DNA from: Scenedesmus sp. ARA3
Lineage: Eukaryota > Chlorophyta > Chlorophyceae > Sphaeropleales > Scenedesmaceae
Assembly (NCBI GenBank): GCA_004335835.1
Contig: RWJK01001770.1
Location: forward strand, 39,524 to 103,523
Direction: 5' to 3'
DNA: 64,000 bases
The number at the start of each line of letters is the position of its first letter. The first letter of the stretch is position 1. Of the stretch, positions 25,401 to 37,743 are shown piece after piece. A program made the translations under genes and the position numbers. The notes beneath the pieces were generated by a model. The model was not told the DNA's origin. It did no database searches and was given only the letters and a program-made list of their open reading frames with translations.

Positions 25401-28400
25401 AGCATCAAAGGTAACGGTGCAGCCTGCAGAAGCAGGACAAGCAGCCAGGGTCATATGAATCACATGTGTGATGAGGACGGGCTGTACCTGCTTATAGGCA
25501 TGTTGGAGATGAGAGCAGTCACTGCAAACAGCACAAACATTGGTCGGGCATCTGCAATATTGCATATCAATATTGATAGAGAGGCAGCAGCCATCAGGAT
25601 GGGCTGCTGTGCATTGTTATAATTGCAGTACAATACACCAATTGCATACGTTAACAACCAGATTGGCACACCCTGCCCGCACAACATCTGCCATTGGTCA
25701 AAGTCAGGACTCACCGCGTGTGTCTTGGCTGCCGCATGCCTTGCCCTGCGCAAGCCACCTGTTGAAATGGTACGCCTGCTCACTCGGCCCTCTGCTGAGC
25801 AGCATCAGCACCGCCTGCCTGAACTCCGCCTTGCTGAGGCCGTCATTGTAGTAGGAGAGGTGTGTGTAGACCATGGCCACGTCAGCCTGGGAGAACTGGC
25901 TGCGCGGCGCTGGCAGGTCAGCCGCACGAAACGGCACGGCAAGCCGCTTCTTCGCAGTCGGGGTTCTGCGCGGAGTAACATATGCATGGACAGCCTGCGT
26001 TGCCATCTAGATGTGAAGCACTATGCACAAAAGCTGCCAATTGAGCAAGAGCTAGAGACAACACCAAGCGTAGCGTAAAGCTAAAATTTATGACAGTGCC
26101 GGCCGCTGCAAACATGAATGCATCGGCTGCTGAGCTACAATCTGTCCCCCTGCAGCGCACCTGTTGACGCCGTGGTTGACGCTGTGCCTGCTCTGCAGGC
26201 AGTGCACCAGCAGGCCACACGCCAGCAGGCCCCTGGCTGCCAGCAGCTGGTGCTGCTTGTCATCCGGCAGGGCAGACAGTGCGGCCTCCCTGGCAATCAC
26301 GGCAGCTGCATCCTTGCTCCGGTCTGTCATCATCTTCACTAGCAGACGGCCCTGGCACGGGCAGATGATCCAACAGACAAAGGCTGGAATGTCATTCATT
26401 GTACACCCCGACTACTAGTCAATATATTGACTACAGCTATACAGCTGTAGGCGTACACGAGATGGCTGTCAGTGGCTTGATGAGCTACAGGATGGTTATG
26501 GAGGCTGCTCTCCGGAACGCTTGCAAACAGCAGCTGCAAGCACCCACTCGTCGCACCTGCTTCTGGAAGCCTCTCATCCAGCCAAGCTCGTCCTGCATCG
26601 GGGGGTCTGCCACCAGGGCTGCAGCCAGCAGCTGAAGGATGGTGCCCTCTGAGGCATCCAGCTGCTCACCAGACAGCAGCTGCAGCCCACAGTAGGACCC
26701 AGGCTTCCTGCAAGTCCCGCACAACAAGCTTCATGACAAGCGCCATACTTTGGTTGTGGCTGCATGCAGTGGCCGTGCTGCAACTTGCTTCCTGAAGAAA
26801 CCAAGCAATCCGCATCCTTCAGAGGTCATACTCGTTGCACAGGTGGTGATCAGAGCGGGCCGCATATCGTAAACCTGTGTCCCTGAATCGCTGCTGCAGT
26901 GTTGCTGCTTTTCTGTCCAAACAAAACTGCTCCTCATTCTGCGGCGGCCCAACTGACAACAGTCTTTGTAACTGCAAGCTCTAGCTGCCCGGCTACTCCA
27001 CTGGCAGACCTACCTGTCAGCTGCCAGCCCTGTCTTCAGTGCAAGGCCCTCTCGGTTGAGCTCAGGTGCACCAGCATCAGCCAGCTTGCTCAGCAGCAGC
27101 AGCAGGGACTGCACCGCCTCCATGCGGGCCTCCAGGGCAGGCAGGGGAATGCCCTCACCCCAGGCGTACACAAGCTGCCGCCGGCTGCACACACAAGAGA
27201 TGCAGCACAACAACTTAGCCGCACCAGACTGCACATGCACAAGCAAAGCAAACATGCGTCTCAACACTGATAGGTCATCTCCACGCACATGGCGCATTGC
27301 AACAATCGGCAAAAGTGATTACAAACAGGCACATTGACTCCACGAAGCCAACACAGCGGCTGACTGTACTCTGCAAGCCAGGCCATAAGCTCACTGGTGG
27401 TGCAGGACCTCATCGCTCTCATCCAGGATGTCAAAATAGGGGAAGCCCTCCAGCAGCTCCAGCACCTGTGCAACACATGCCTGCTGGCCGGCGCTGTGGC
27501 TGTTGCTGCTGCTGTCTGCTGCCAGTGCCAGCTCCAGCTGCTTCAGGTGCAGCGAGTTCTTGTGCTCGGGAGCCATCAGCAGCACCCCACCAACCTGCAG
27601 CAAGGTTAAACCAGTTTGCAGTACTATGCGGCATACTGTCTGCACAGCGGCTAGGCAGCTTGAGGCTCACATGCATACGCATGCCGAAGAAGCCAGGCAC
27701 GATTACCAGCCACCTTGTTTTGCGCACGACTGCTTTGCTGGCGTGATTGGACTGGGAAGAGCCTTAACTTATGTTGCTTATGCAGCACACATGTGCATGC
27801 GTGCTGGCTGCAACCGCACCTGCTGGCAGTACATCAGTGCTGCCTTCATTGCGCCCAGGGCCTGAGGTGTGACTTGGATGCCTCTGTGGAAGGGCATCAC
27901 AAACACCTTGCGGCCCAGAACACTGGCCGTCAGGTGCTGCTGCAGGTGCGACCTGCCCTCATGCAGCAGCTGGGACAGGAAGATCAGACGCACCTGCACA
28001 TATTGCACACGACACACGCGATATACACTTGGAGTGATATGCAGCAACTTTCTGTAAGCTGGCGCTATTGTTTCCAGAAGAAGGTAATTACAATGCGCAG
28101 CCCTTGCACTGGCTGTGTACCAAACAGGCAGGCTGCTAACCTCTAGCAGCCAGCAGTGCAGCATGCTATGGTACAGCTGTTTGTTCAGAGCAGTGCTGCC
28201 GCAGCAGTCTGCCTCTGATCGAACTCGCTGCAGCAGTCCAACTGCATGCGGTCGGCTGGCGCACTGCTGGTGTGCACCCTCATCAGACGCCTGGCATCTG
28301 CCAGCTTTCTGTTCAGAGAAGTGCTGCGCTCACCAAATGCTTGCCGTCTGCCAGCTCCAGAGCCATCATGGGCAGGATGACCCTTGTCTTGCCCTCACCC

Positions 28401-31400
28401 ATGTTGAGCTGCGCAATGGGTCCCAGCCCTTCAGGCCCTGATCCCTCCAGCAGCGTGCGTGCCAGGTGTGCTGTGCGGGGCGGATCTGCAGGCCACCCTC
28501 AACCTCAAAGACCAGCCACTGGGGGTGGCGAGACACATCCCATGTGCGCTGCGTCAGCAGCTCCTGCAGGCGCAAACACAGCAGCTTTGTGAAGCAGGTG
28601 GCAGAGGAACCTGTGTCACCAGATTTGTAAGACAAGATGAGCAAACCAGGCATCATGCGGGATAAATCTGTTGAGTGAGCATGTTGATCATAAATGAAAG
28701 ATTTGGTCAGCAACATATGTCTGCATGCGGTGTCCTGCTGCCCTTCATAACTCTTAGTCCCTTCCAACTGTCTTGCGTTTTGACACGAAGTCGCACAGGC
28801 GTACCCTGATCAGCAGCAGCATGTACTCCTCTCCCGCTGCTGCCAGGGCCATCACCCGCTCCATCCGGTCCTCCAGCACACACAGCTGCAGCCACACCAG
28901 CACACCCTCGCGCAGCTGGCCACATGCCTTGTCAGACAGGAAGGGGTTGAAGGCCCTGAAGCCTGCCTCAGGGCCCCAGGCTAGGCGCAGCAGGTCGGTT
29001 GGTGAGGGTGAGGGCTGCACACCCGACTCCACCAGCAGCCTATAAATGCACCATGTCAACAAGAAACAGACACCGTAGTGAGCATGATGATATCACAAGC
29101 ACGCTTGGCGTGCATGCACTAAGAGGAGTCGAAGGGCAATGCTGTATCACAGGTCACGCCTGTGTATGCATGTTGCCAGGACATCACGGCATACACAATG
29201 CTGGGTTGTTGACAGTGCACTGCTGGCAGGCAGCTGCGCACCACAGTGTGCCTGAAGGGGCATGCTGACTGCAGCGCCTTGAGGCGCGCCACATACCTGA
29301 ACGCCCTGCCTGGCTCCCCTACAACGCCAGGGTCTACCAAGGCCAGCTGCTCCAATAGATGAGACTCAGCTGCCACGCGATGCTGCCTCACAGCCGCCTG
29401 CAATGGCACACCATAGGCAGGCCCTTTGATTGATCAATCGCAATAAGTTTGGATGTTTGTGCAGATAACAGGCCAGCTACAAGCCTGCAGCGTTATGCTT
29501 GAGGTTCCAAAGCAAGGTGCTGCATACCACAGGCGCAGCTGCTACTGCTGCTGCATTGGTGCCATGCATGTAGGCTGCACGTGCTGTTAGGGGGGGTTAA
29601 AAGCCAACTGTATAGCGATGTGCCGCTGTGTCTCTGTTTGCGGCTGACTGCGCACTCACCAGTGTGCAGGGGCCCGTGCTGAGCTTCCTCAAGGCCCCAG
29701 GGACAAGCCTGTCAGGCGCAGGGTGCTGCTGGTAGCACTCCCAGCTGTCCCTCAGCTCATCCATCATGCGCGTGGCCACAGGCACAGAGCCGTCTAGCAG
29801 CGGAGGCAGCGGAAAGGCCGGCAGCTGCTGCGCATGCGGCTTCTGTGGCTGCTGCACAAGAGCCGCCAGTGCGGCTTCTGCCTTGTGCACAAAGCTTGCA
29901 TCAATAGGCAGCTGCGGCAGGCTGCCGATCGCTGCGTACGCGCCAAAGCGCTCCCAGGGCGGTGTGGTGTGAGCTGTCCTGCTGAGGGGCAGCGGGCCAG
30001 TGTGCAGCAGCCATGCTTCTTCTTCTGGGCTGAGCTGCAACCGAGGGCTAGCAGGGAAACCAGCTGGGATCTGGCTTCTGGCTTGCGTGATGTAGTCAGT
30101 GGCTGCATCTGGGTCTAGCACAGGCTGTGAGCTTGCTGCTGCACCAGCTGTGAGGGTGCTGCCCTGGCTGCTGAGTGGTGCAGCGCCAGCATGCCTCGCT
30201 GCTGCACCTGAACCGGGCTCGGGCACGTGCAGGTGCTGCAGCTGACTGCTGCTCGCTGCCAGGTCATAGCACAGCAGCTTCAGGGCGGGCGCAAGGAAGC
30301 CGCCTAGTTTGCTGATGTCCTGCAAGTGCTGCTGCTGCTCTGTGCTGAGCGGCTCGTTGGTCCAGCTGTGCCGCACCAGCTGCATGGCTGTCGCTGCGCC
30401 TGTGAGCTGGCTGCGGGGCTCTGGCAGCATTGTGCTGCTGGCAGCGTAGAGGGCGGCCAGCTGCAGCCGGGAGGTGGCGCAGGAGGCTGTGAGGTAGCCG
30501 AAGCGGCGGTGCACGCTATACTTGAACACCTGCCAGTGCAGCAGCAGCACAGAGTGGTCAGCGGTGACTGGTTGAGCAGAGTCGAATGCTGCTGTTTGGC
30601 ATTGCAGGTCTGGCAGTTGCACAAGTGTGAGAGGCTGGCAGCGCTGGCATGCAAGCAGGGGTGATGTGGTTCTAGCCTGTGCTAAAGACCACGTGACGGG
30701 CTGCTGCTAGCCATCATAGCAACAGCAACGGTGCCGAGGAACTTGACAGTGTTATAAATGTTCTGTCGCCAAGGGACATGGACGGCTCTTGGCCAAGGCC
30801 AACAGCCGTCTACAGATCTAGATCTTGGCGGGTTGCTTACACCATCATGATGCACTGTCTGCCAACACTTGCAAGTGCCTGTGGCGCTGGCTTACAAGGA
30901 CCCACCTTGACAGCTGCAGAGCAGTGTGGCTCAAGCTGCACATGTATGCTGCTGCTGGTGCGTGTGCTGCCAGGGGAATCGCGCTGCACCAACACCCGCC
31001 CTGCTGGCACCAACACGAGCTGGTCACTCTGGTCAGCGCTGACAGACTTGCTGCTGCTGCCTGGCTGGGACTGCAACACCAGGTACTGGAGGAGCTCGGG
31101 CAGAGTGTACACAGCCTCCTGGCCTGAGCCAGACACCAGCAGCTGCTGGTTGCTGAGGCAGTAGCCCCTGTGCTCCAGCGACAGCACCCTGCCATCAGCG
31201 GCCAGCTCAAAGTCCAGTCTGCAGCGAGGCAGCTGCCACACCATGCCTGCTGCTGCTTGGCCAGTGGCCGGCAGCAGCGGAGCGCTGCTGCTGGCAGCAG
31301 CACTGACTGGCTGGGTGCTGCTTGCACGGGAAAGCAGGCTGGGGCAGTGCCCTGGGGTGAACACATGGATGAACTCTGGAGCTTCAAACTTGCTGAACAC

Positions 31401-34400
31401 CTTCAACACCTGTGAGCTGCGGGCATCAGGCAGCACCAGCTGCCGCGCTGACAGCTCGGCAGCATGCTGCGTCAGCACAGCCGTCCAGTGGCGCTGCTGC
31501 AGGTGGGAGGGCACAGGCCAGCAGCAGTACACCGCAGAGACTGCTCCGCCTGTGCTGCTGCTGGTGACACTGGGGGCGCAGCTGCTGAGGTTTGCAGCGA
31601 TGTTGCAGGCAATGAGGAAATGTGGTGCGTGGTTCTGGAAGTCCTTGGGCCTCAGGATGATGATGCCGTGCTCTCTGCAGGAAGGCAGCAGACGGCAAGG
31701 TGGCACTTGTCAGGTCCGCGCTTAACCTTCAGCACAAACATCACCAACTTGATAGGCTGAAAATGCTGTGAGAAGACTGTCAAACTACATGCCAGGTCGA
31801 CTGCCGGTACTTGCATGGCTTGAAGGTGTGCGGCCTTGCATTCACTGCCTCAACAGGTTCTTTATATGTTTGCAGCATGGGGGCAAACATTGTGGGGCGC
31901 ATGAAGTATGCAGTATGGCCCATGTGCTGCCGGCCTCATCATCATCGCAAGGCGCACCTGTCAAACCAATGGCTGTGCATCTGCCTCAGCCGCACAGGCA
32001 GCTCGTTGCCCCAGCCACCACAGCCATCATCAGCTCCAGGGTCCAGCAGCTGCAGCGCCAGGCGCCCAACGCTTGGCTGGGTGGGGTCGATCTCTGTGAC
32101 CACCAGCTGGCCCTGCTCCTGTGGGGTGGCCTGAGTCAGGTTGAACCTGTAGAAGCGCCCCTCGATGGGCCTGATGGTCTCAAGCTGGCCGTCGGTTGTG
32201 GTCCTCACTTCGTGGTTTGTGGCACCAAAGGTGCGCAGGTACAGGCTGCAGGCAATGCAGCGACAGCGAAAAGAATAGCACTCACATGCGGCAGGGGTAT
32301 AAACAGCCGGTGAAAGGGACAGCAGCAAGACAGCTCATTTAGGCGGCAGCAGCATGAACAGCCGGCACAGGCAGCAGTCGAGCACAGCATTATCGGCATG
32401 CCAAGAACTCAACACAGCGCTGTACCTGCAGAAAGCGCAGATGTATGGACCGTTACTCTGGCTATGTCGTGCAACAAGCGTAGCATACGCAGCAAGGAAG
32501 GCATGGTACAGCTGCAGCACGCACCCCACCTGTGCTGCAAGATGCTGTTGGGCAGCCGCCCAGGCGGGTTGCCATCGAAGAGCAGCGTGCCATCAAGCAC
32601 GTTGATGCTGTACAGGTGCCCGTCACTGCCAACAGCTTCAAAGCTGGCAACCTTCGCTGTGCCGCTGCTGCCGCTGCTGCTGCTGCTGCCATGGCAGTCC
32701 AGCTGCTGCCAGGTCAGCTGAGGGGGAGGTGTCCCATCAGGCTGCTGCTGCAGGCACTCCAGTATGCTGGCAGCAGCCGCAGTGAGCAGCTCTGGCTGCT
32801 GCAGCAGCACCCGCACAATCTCAGGCAGCCGCCGTGCCATCACGTCATGGCAGCGCACCCTGAGGGCCGCTAGCTCAGCTGCTGTGGGCCTGTCAGGCTG
32901 GTACACATCACCATGCTTGATCAGCAGCATCAGCCGCAGCATGCTGCCCACGTCAGCGCTATAGAGAGGCCCAGCAGCAAAGCGCAGCAATGCCATGGCC
33001 CTCCATCGGCTCTGCTTGGCTTTGAGCTCAGCCAGTGCTGCTTCAAAGCCTTCAGTGTCTTCTGCTGGACCCTGGGAGACTAGCACATCAATCTGCTGCT
33101 GCAGCTGCTGGTCTGCGTAGCAGCTACTCATCGCCGCAAACTGCTGCGCAATAGGCTTGCAGGCAGGGTGCCAGTCTGACAGGTATGCTGCTAGCTGGCC
33201 AAGCAGCAGCACACTGCCTTGGTCACGTGGCTTGTTTGCCAGCTCTGATGCAAGCTGCTGCAGCTCAAAGCACATGGCATCAAGCACACCACCCTGCTCG
33301 CTCCAGCCCGTGCGCCACAGCTGCAACACCTGGTAGCTGCTGCTGCTGCTGCTGCTGCTGCTGTAGCTGCTGCAGGTGCCGTTGGCACTGCTGTTGCTGC
33401 TGCTATCTGCGAGCTGCCCAAGATGGTAGACTGTCTGCTCCACTAGCAGCTGCACTGCAGGGTGCTCCAGCGGCAGCTCCCTGTCCCTCAAGCAGTCACA
33501 CAGGCGGTGCAGCTGCCTGGCTGGAAAAGAGCGCAATGCAGTGGCAGCAAGGTACGCTGGCTTACTCATGTCTGCTGGCTTCTCATCTTGGCTGGCCAGC
33601 CCCTGGTTGCCCCTGTCTGGCGCTGTTTGCTGCAGGCTGCCGTGCTGGTAGAGGGACCACTGCAGGCTGCTGTAGCTGGCAGGCATCTGCGCTGCAAAGC
33701 TGTGCACTGTGAGGTCGTTGCTGACAGTTGCAAAGGGGTTGAAGAACACAAGCCCCACAGCTGACTCAGCATCCGTCACATCAGCTGTGCAGCAGCTGCC
33801 TTTCCAGGCCATGCGCAGGCTCATGCTGTCAGGGAACCACACTCCATCCTCGCGGCTGCTGAACCTGTCGATGTGTTCAGGTCCCATCTGTATAGGCGGT
33901 GAGCTGGCTGACATGCTGAGCACATTGCCTGCGCCCCCATTAGAGCCGCTGTATTCCCTGCTGGGGGTGTGATACCTGCGATCTGCCTGCTTGTTGTTGT
34001 AATGTTCAGGGATGCTGGCGGCCAGACCTGTCACACGCCCCGGCCAGCCAGAGCTGCTTGGCAGGGGCTGCGGTAGCAGCAGCTGCTGTGCCAAGCAGCT
34101 GCTGCGGGCCAGGTGCCGCAGCAGCTCTGGCATGTGCAGGAAGAACAGCCACTGCCTGGCGAGGCGCTGCTGGCGAGGCAGCGGCTGCAGCACAGGTGGC
34201 GGCGGCTTCTCTGCGTCCTGCAGGGCACCCCGAGTGTTGGCAGTGCTGTACTGCAGGCTGTTGATTCTAGAATAGTTCCGGAAGTACTGCGGCTGCCGCT
34301 CTTCATGCTGCAGTTTGTCTTGCTGCTGTTGGAGCTCAACCCTAAGGCTAGCTGCCAGCTGCTGCTGCTGCTGGACCTCCTGCCAGTGCTCATCCATCCG

Positions 34401-37400
34401 CGCTGCAGCTGCTGCTTCATGCGCCTGCAGCATAGCCTGCATGGTGGCATCCTCAAAAGCAAAGACCTCTGCAAAGCTGAGGGAAGGGGCCTGCTTTGAC
34501 AGGTGGAACAGCTCCTGACCTGGCCTACTGTGCTGCTTGAGGTAGCTGCACACCCCTAAGGCAGCATCTACTGCTGCTCTGTCTGTCAGGCTGAGGTGGC
34601 GGAGGTCTTGCCAATCCACAGCCACACCATAAAGCCGCACCAATGGGTGTGCTTCAGCAGCGGCCTGGTGCGTCAGGCAGAGAGCAGCCCATTGCACCAG
34701 CACCTCCCTGCTGCGCAGCTCAGCCACAAGGCCTGCCACTGCAGCAGCTGCTGCTGCGCTGGCTGTAGACATGCTGGCAGCACCATCCTCGTCCCCGTCA
34801 TGGCTGCCGTCGCAAGACGCTGCAAGGCCTTCCTTGAAGCCCGCAAGCACCACCCTGTAGGCGTCCACTGTGCTGGCCAGTGCTGAGACCGCATCTGCTG
34901 CCAGTGCTGGCGCATCAAACACTGCTGCTGCCCGCGAGAGCAGCAGCCGTTCAAAGCTCCTGAGGCTGTGCTGGGCCTCCACATCATTGGTAAGAACCCC
35001 TCCCTTGCTGCTGCCAGCTGTGCTGGCCTTGCTCAGCAGGCCCTTCAGCTGCCCTAGCTGCTGCAGGAAAGTGCTGCTGCTTGGCTGGTCCGAAGCAGCA
35101 ATCTCCAGGGAGCGCAGGTTGGCTTGCGCCCTGTCCCTTGCAGCCGCAAGGCCCTGCTGCTGCTGCATGGCTGGCTGCCCTGCAGGCAGCACACCCTTGG
35201 GTAGCCGCCAGGAGCCTGCAACCGCAGCAGCATCTGCCGGCAATGCAAACCCTGCCGCTGCCTGCAGCTTCCGCTGTGCCACAGCCGCATCAATGTGCTG
35301 CCTTGCTGCTGTGCAGGCAGCCTCTACAGGGGCCATGTCTGCACCTGCGACCGCCAGCTCTGCTGCCTTAGCAGCCACCGACTGCAGCATGGTCATGCAT
35401 GCATTGACAGCAGCTGGCATGGCTGCAGCAGGTGTGAGCTGCTGCACCAGCTGCTGCATCAGCCACAGCTCAAAGTGCAGCATGGTCTGCTCAGACAGCT
35501 GCTGCAGCTCAGGGGAGGCCGCTGGGTCATCTGCTGTGCTGCAGGGCGCGCGCAGGTGCAGCAGCTCCTGCAGGATGCAGGCACCACAGGCCGCAAAGTG
35601 AACAAGTGTCGGGACGGCGTGTTGCTTAGCTGTGCTGCCTAGTGGGTTTCAGCTTGCTCATGGATCACGCACCTGAAAATGCAATGTCGGTGCGGCAGTG
35701 GCAGCACAGTTGCAGCCCCCTGGTGCTGAAAGAGGCTGCTACAAAAGGCAATGCAAACACATGCTCCCCATGCTGAACTTGCCATGCCGCAGCGGCTGAG
35801 TTATGGAAAACAGCTGCTGCTTCAACAATCGTTCTGCATCGTCACATGCATGCCACAGGAGCCGCAAGCCCAAAGCTTGTGCACCTGTGCTTGCCTTGCT
35901 GCACGTGTGTGTGCAGTCACCCTGTTCAAACCCACCTCGAACACTGACCGCAGCACAGGCCAGCTAGTGCCCTTTGGGCAAGCTCCAGTGTGCTTGCCCA
36001 CATCAGTGAAGCCCCCTCTGGGCGGGTCGATGCTGATGATCTCTGTGTCAAACAGGCTGCTGCTGCCCTCGTCCCCAGCATTGGCACTTGCATCTGACTC
36101 TGCTGGCAGGTGCAACAGCGCTGCTTTGATGACTGACTCAATGAAGTCTGGCGTACGCTGGAAGTGCGACTTCTTCTGCCCTGTCTTCTTGTCTTCTGCC
36201 TTCAGGTTCTCCTGCTGTTTGATGATGGTGTCCATGGTGTCTATGAGGGAGCTGTATTGCGCTGCTGCCACAGTTCCCACATACAGGCGGGAGGTGCTGC
36301 TGCTGTGAGAGGCGAACTGTGTTACACTTGGGTAGCTGCACCAATATACAGACAAAGTGGCAGCCAGGGAAGTGTCTTAGCCTTGAAATGGTGCTGCACA
36401 TGCGTGACCATGCCGTCCTCAAGATGGCTGCTTCTGCAAGGGTGCATCCGTCCTGCTCTGCTGCAAGCACCAGCAAGCCAACCCTGCAACACATTGCAGT
36501 GCATGACATCACAACAGCCCCTGCTGCCACTCGTTCTGGGTGCCAAAACCTGCTACTGGCTTTATTCCTTGCAGGGTTGCCACCATCCCAGGGCCCCACC
36601 TGTGTGTCTTAAATGTCCAGCTGTCAGGCAGCATCAGGTACAGGGCCACATGGTCAGGCTGCAGTGCTGCAGCAGCGGATGCTGGCTTCAGGGGCAGAAG
36701 CGCACAGCCAAACTCCTGCTGCCACTTCACATGCAGCTCTGGGCCAGGCTCATGCAGCAGCTGCAGTGTGGCTGTTAGGTGGGCCAGCTGGCTGGGGGTT
36801 AGCCCAGGCCATAGGGCGGCAACATGGGCCTGGGAGGGGCAGATTCGGCAATACAGACACAGTCACAAGGGCAGTAATGTCATGCGCGTGAAGATGACTG
36901 TTATTACCCCTCGCATTGAACGCGTATGGCCGTCAGATTGCAGCAGTTTGCTTGACACATGCTGATAGCGCTGCTGTGAAACAACAGTTGTACGCATGGT
37001 AAATGCACAACTGCGCACCTGCAAGCAATGCTGCTGTGTGTGAGGTGGCAGGCTGCCTTGAGTAACACCATCCAACCAATGGCAGCAGCTTAGTCAGCAT
37101 TTACGCACCAATAAAGCCACAGCAAAGGCGTCTTCAGCTGGAAGCGGCTCCAGAAGTGGCAATTTTTGACGATGCTGTGAGAAGGATGGGTGGTCTGCAG
37201 GTATCTAAAGTATCTACTGCAGGTATCTAACAAGGTATGCCGCAGCAGTTGTGGAGGACAACGCAAGGCATGAACCCACCTGGTCCTTGAGGGCAGCAAC
37301 AAACTGCTGCAGCTTGTTGAGCAGCCATGTGGGAGACTCTTGGTCTTCAGAGGCCTTGAGGTGCTTGAATGGAAACACTGTGCTCAGGGTTCCAAGGTCG

Positions 37401-37743
37401 TCCCATGCCACGCCTTGTCCTGCTGCCAGCTGCCCCACAGAGGGGGCCATGCCGGCAGTGACAGCTGCTGTATCAATGCGTTCAGCCACACTTGTCACTG
37501 GCAGGAAGGTTCGAACCTAGCGGAGCAACGACGGGCAGGGGGAGGGGTGGGTGCAGCACGTGTCCAGCAGCTGCATAGGAAAAGCAGACGACGATCACTC
37601 ATTGACGCAGCCGTACATGCAATAAATGCATTCTTAATACTTTAGCTCGACGCTGCTTTCCTCTTTACCGCAGCCTTCGTGCGCCCTCGAGTGCCCCATA
37701 CTGCACTGGCGGGAGTCCGCTGACAGGTGCTCAACGATCGCAT
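22475..37743 (-). CDS. Giant DUF3638/DUF3645 protein, with an apparent 1-base deletion in exon 11
   Basis: Twenty-one minus-strand exons: 37669-37743 (tentative), 37280-37516, 36600-36829, 35936-36335, 32530-35567, 31958-32245, 30906-31674, 29660-30529, 29297-29397, 28805-29039, 28334-28563, 27820-27993, 27395-27594, 27014-27184, 26557-26707, 26161-26351, 25715-25965, 25044-25423, 24728-24828, 24269-24448, 22475-23987. All phases agree except exon 28334-28563, which is 230 nt where 231 are needed. The frame changes near 28464, between LVFEVEGGLQIRPAQH and the downstream QLNMGEGKTRVILPMM. Without the deletion the protein would be about 3,261 residues. Family signatures in order: QLNMGEGKT, FDILDESDEVL, LPAPRSQFS..DV..VYTHLSYY (DUF3645), GFSGTNDN, GADLKLR, LMQAAGRLRQLDRGQ. 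Databases often label such proteins 'ubiquitinyl hydrolase'; I see no support for that. The motifs suggest an ATPase motor. Exon 1 is weak; an alternative start is the ATG at 37450. Confidence 0.82.

Noticed and set aside
32530..35567. Possible CRISPR or satellite array because of dense CAG/CTG periodicity
   Set aside because: The triplets are irregular, encode Gln/Ala/Leu in one open frame and lack repeat-spacer structure.
35295..35642. Long plus-strand open frames across 32.5-35.6 kb
   Set aside because: They mirror the GCN-periodic DUF3638 exon on the minus strand, where the conserved frame, splice phases and family motifs lie.
37501..37530. GGTTCGAACC, resembling a tRNA T-loop
   Set aside because: The flanking bases cannot form a 5-bp T-stem on either strand, and no anticodon or D arm fits; it is the start of a coding exon.
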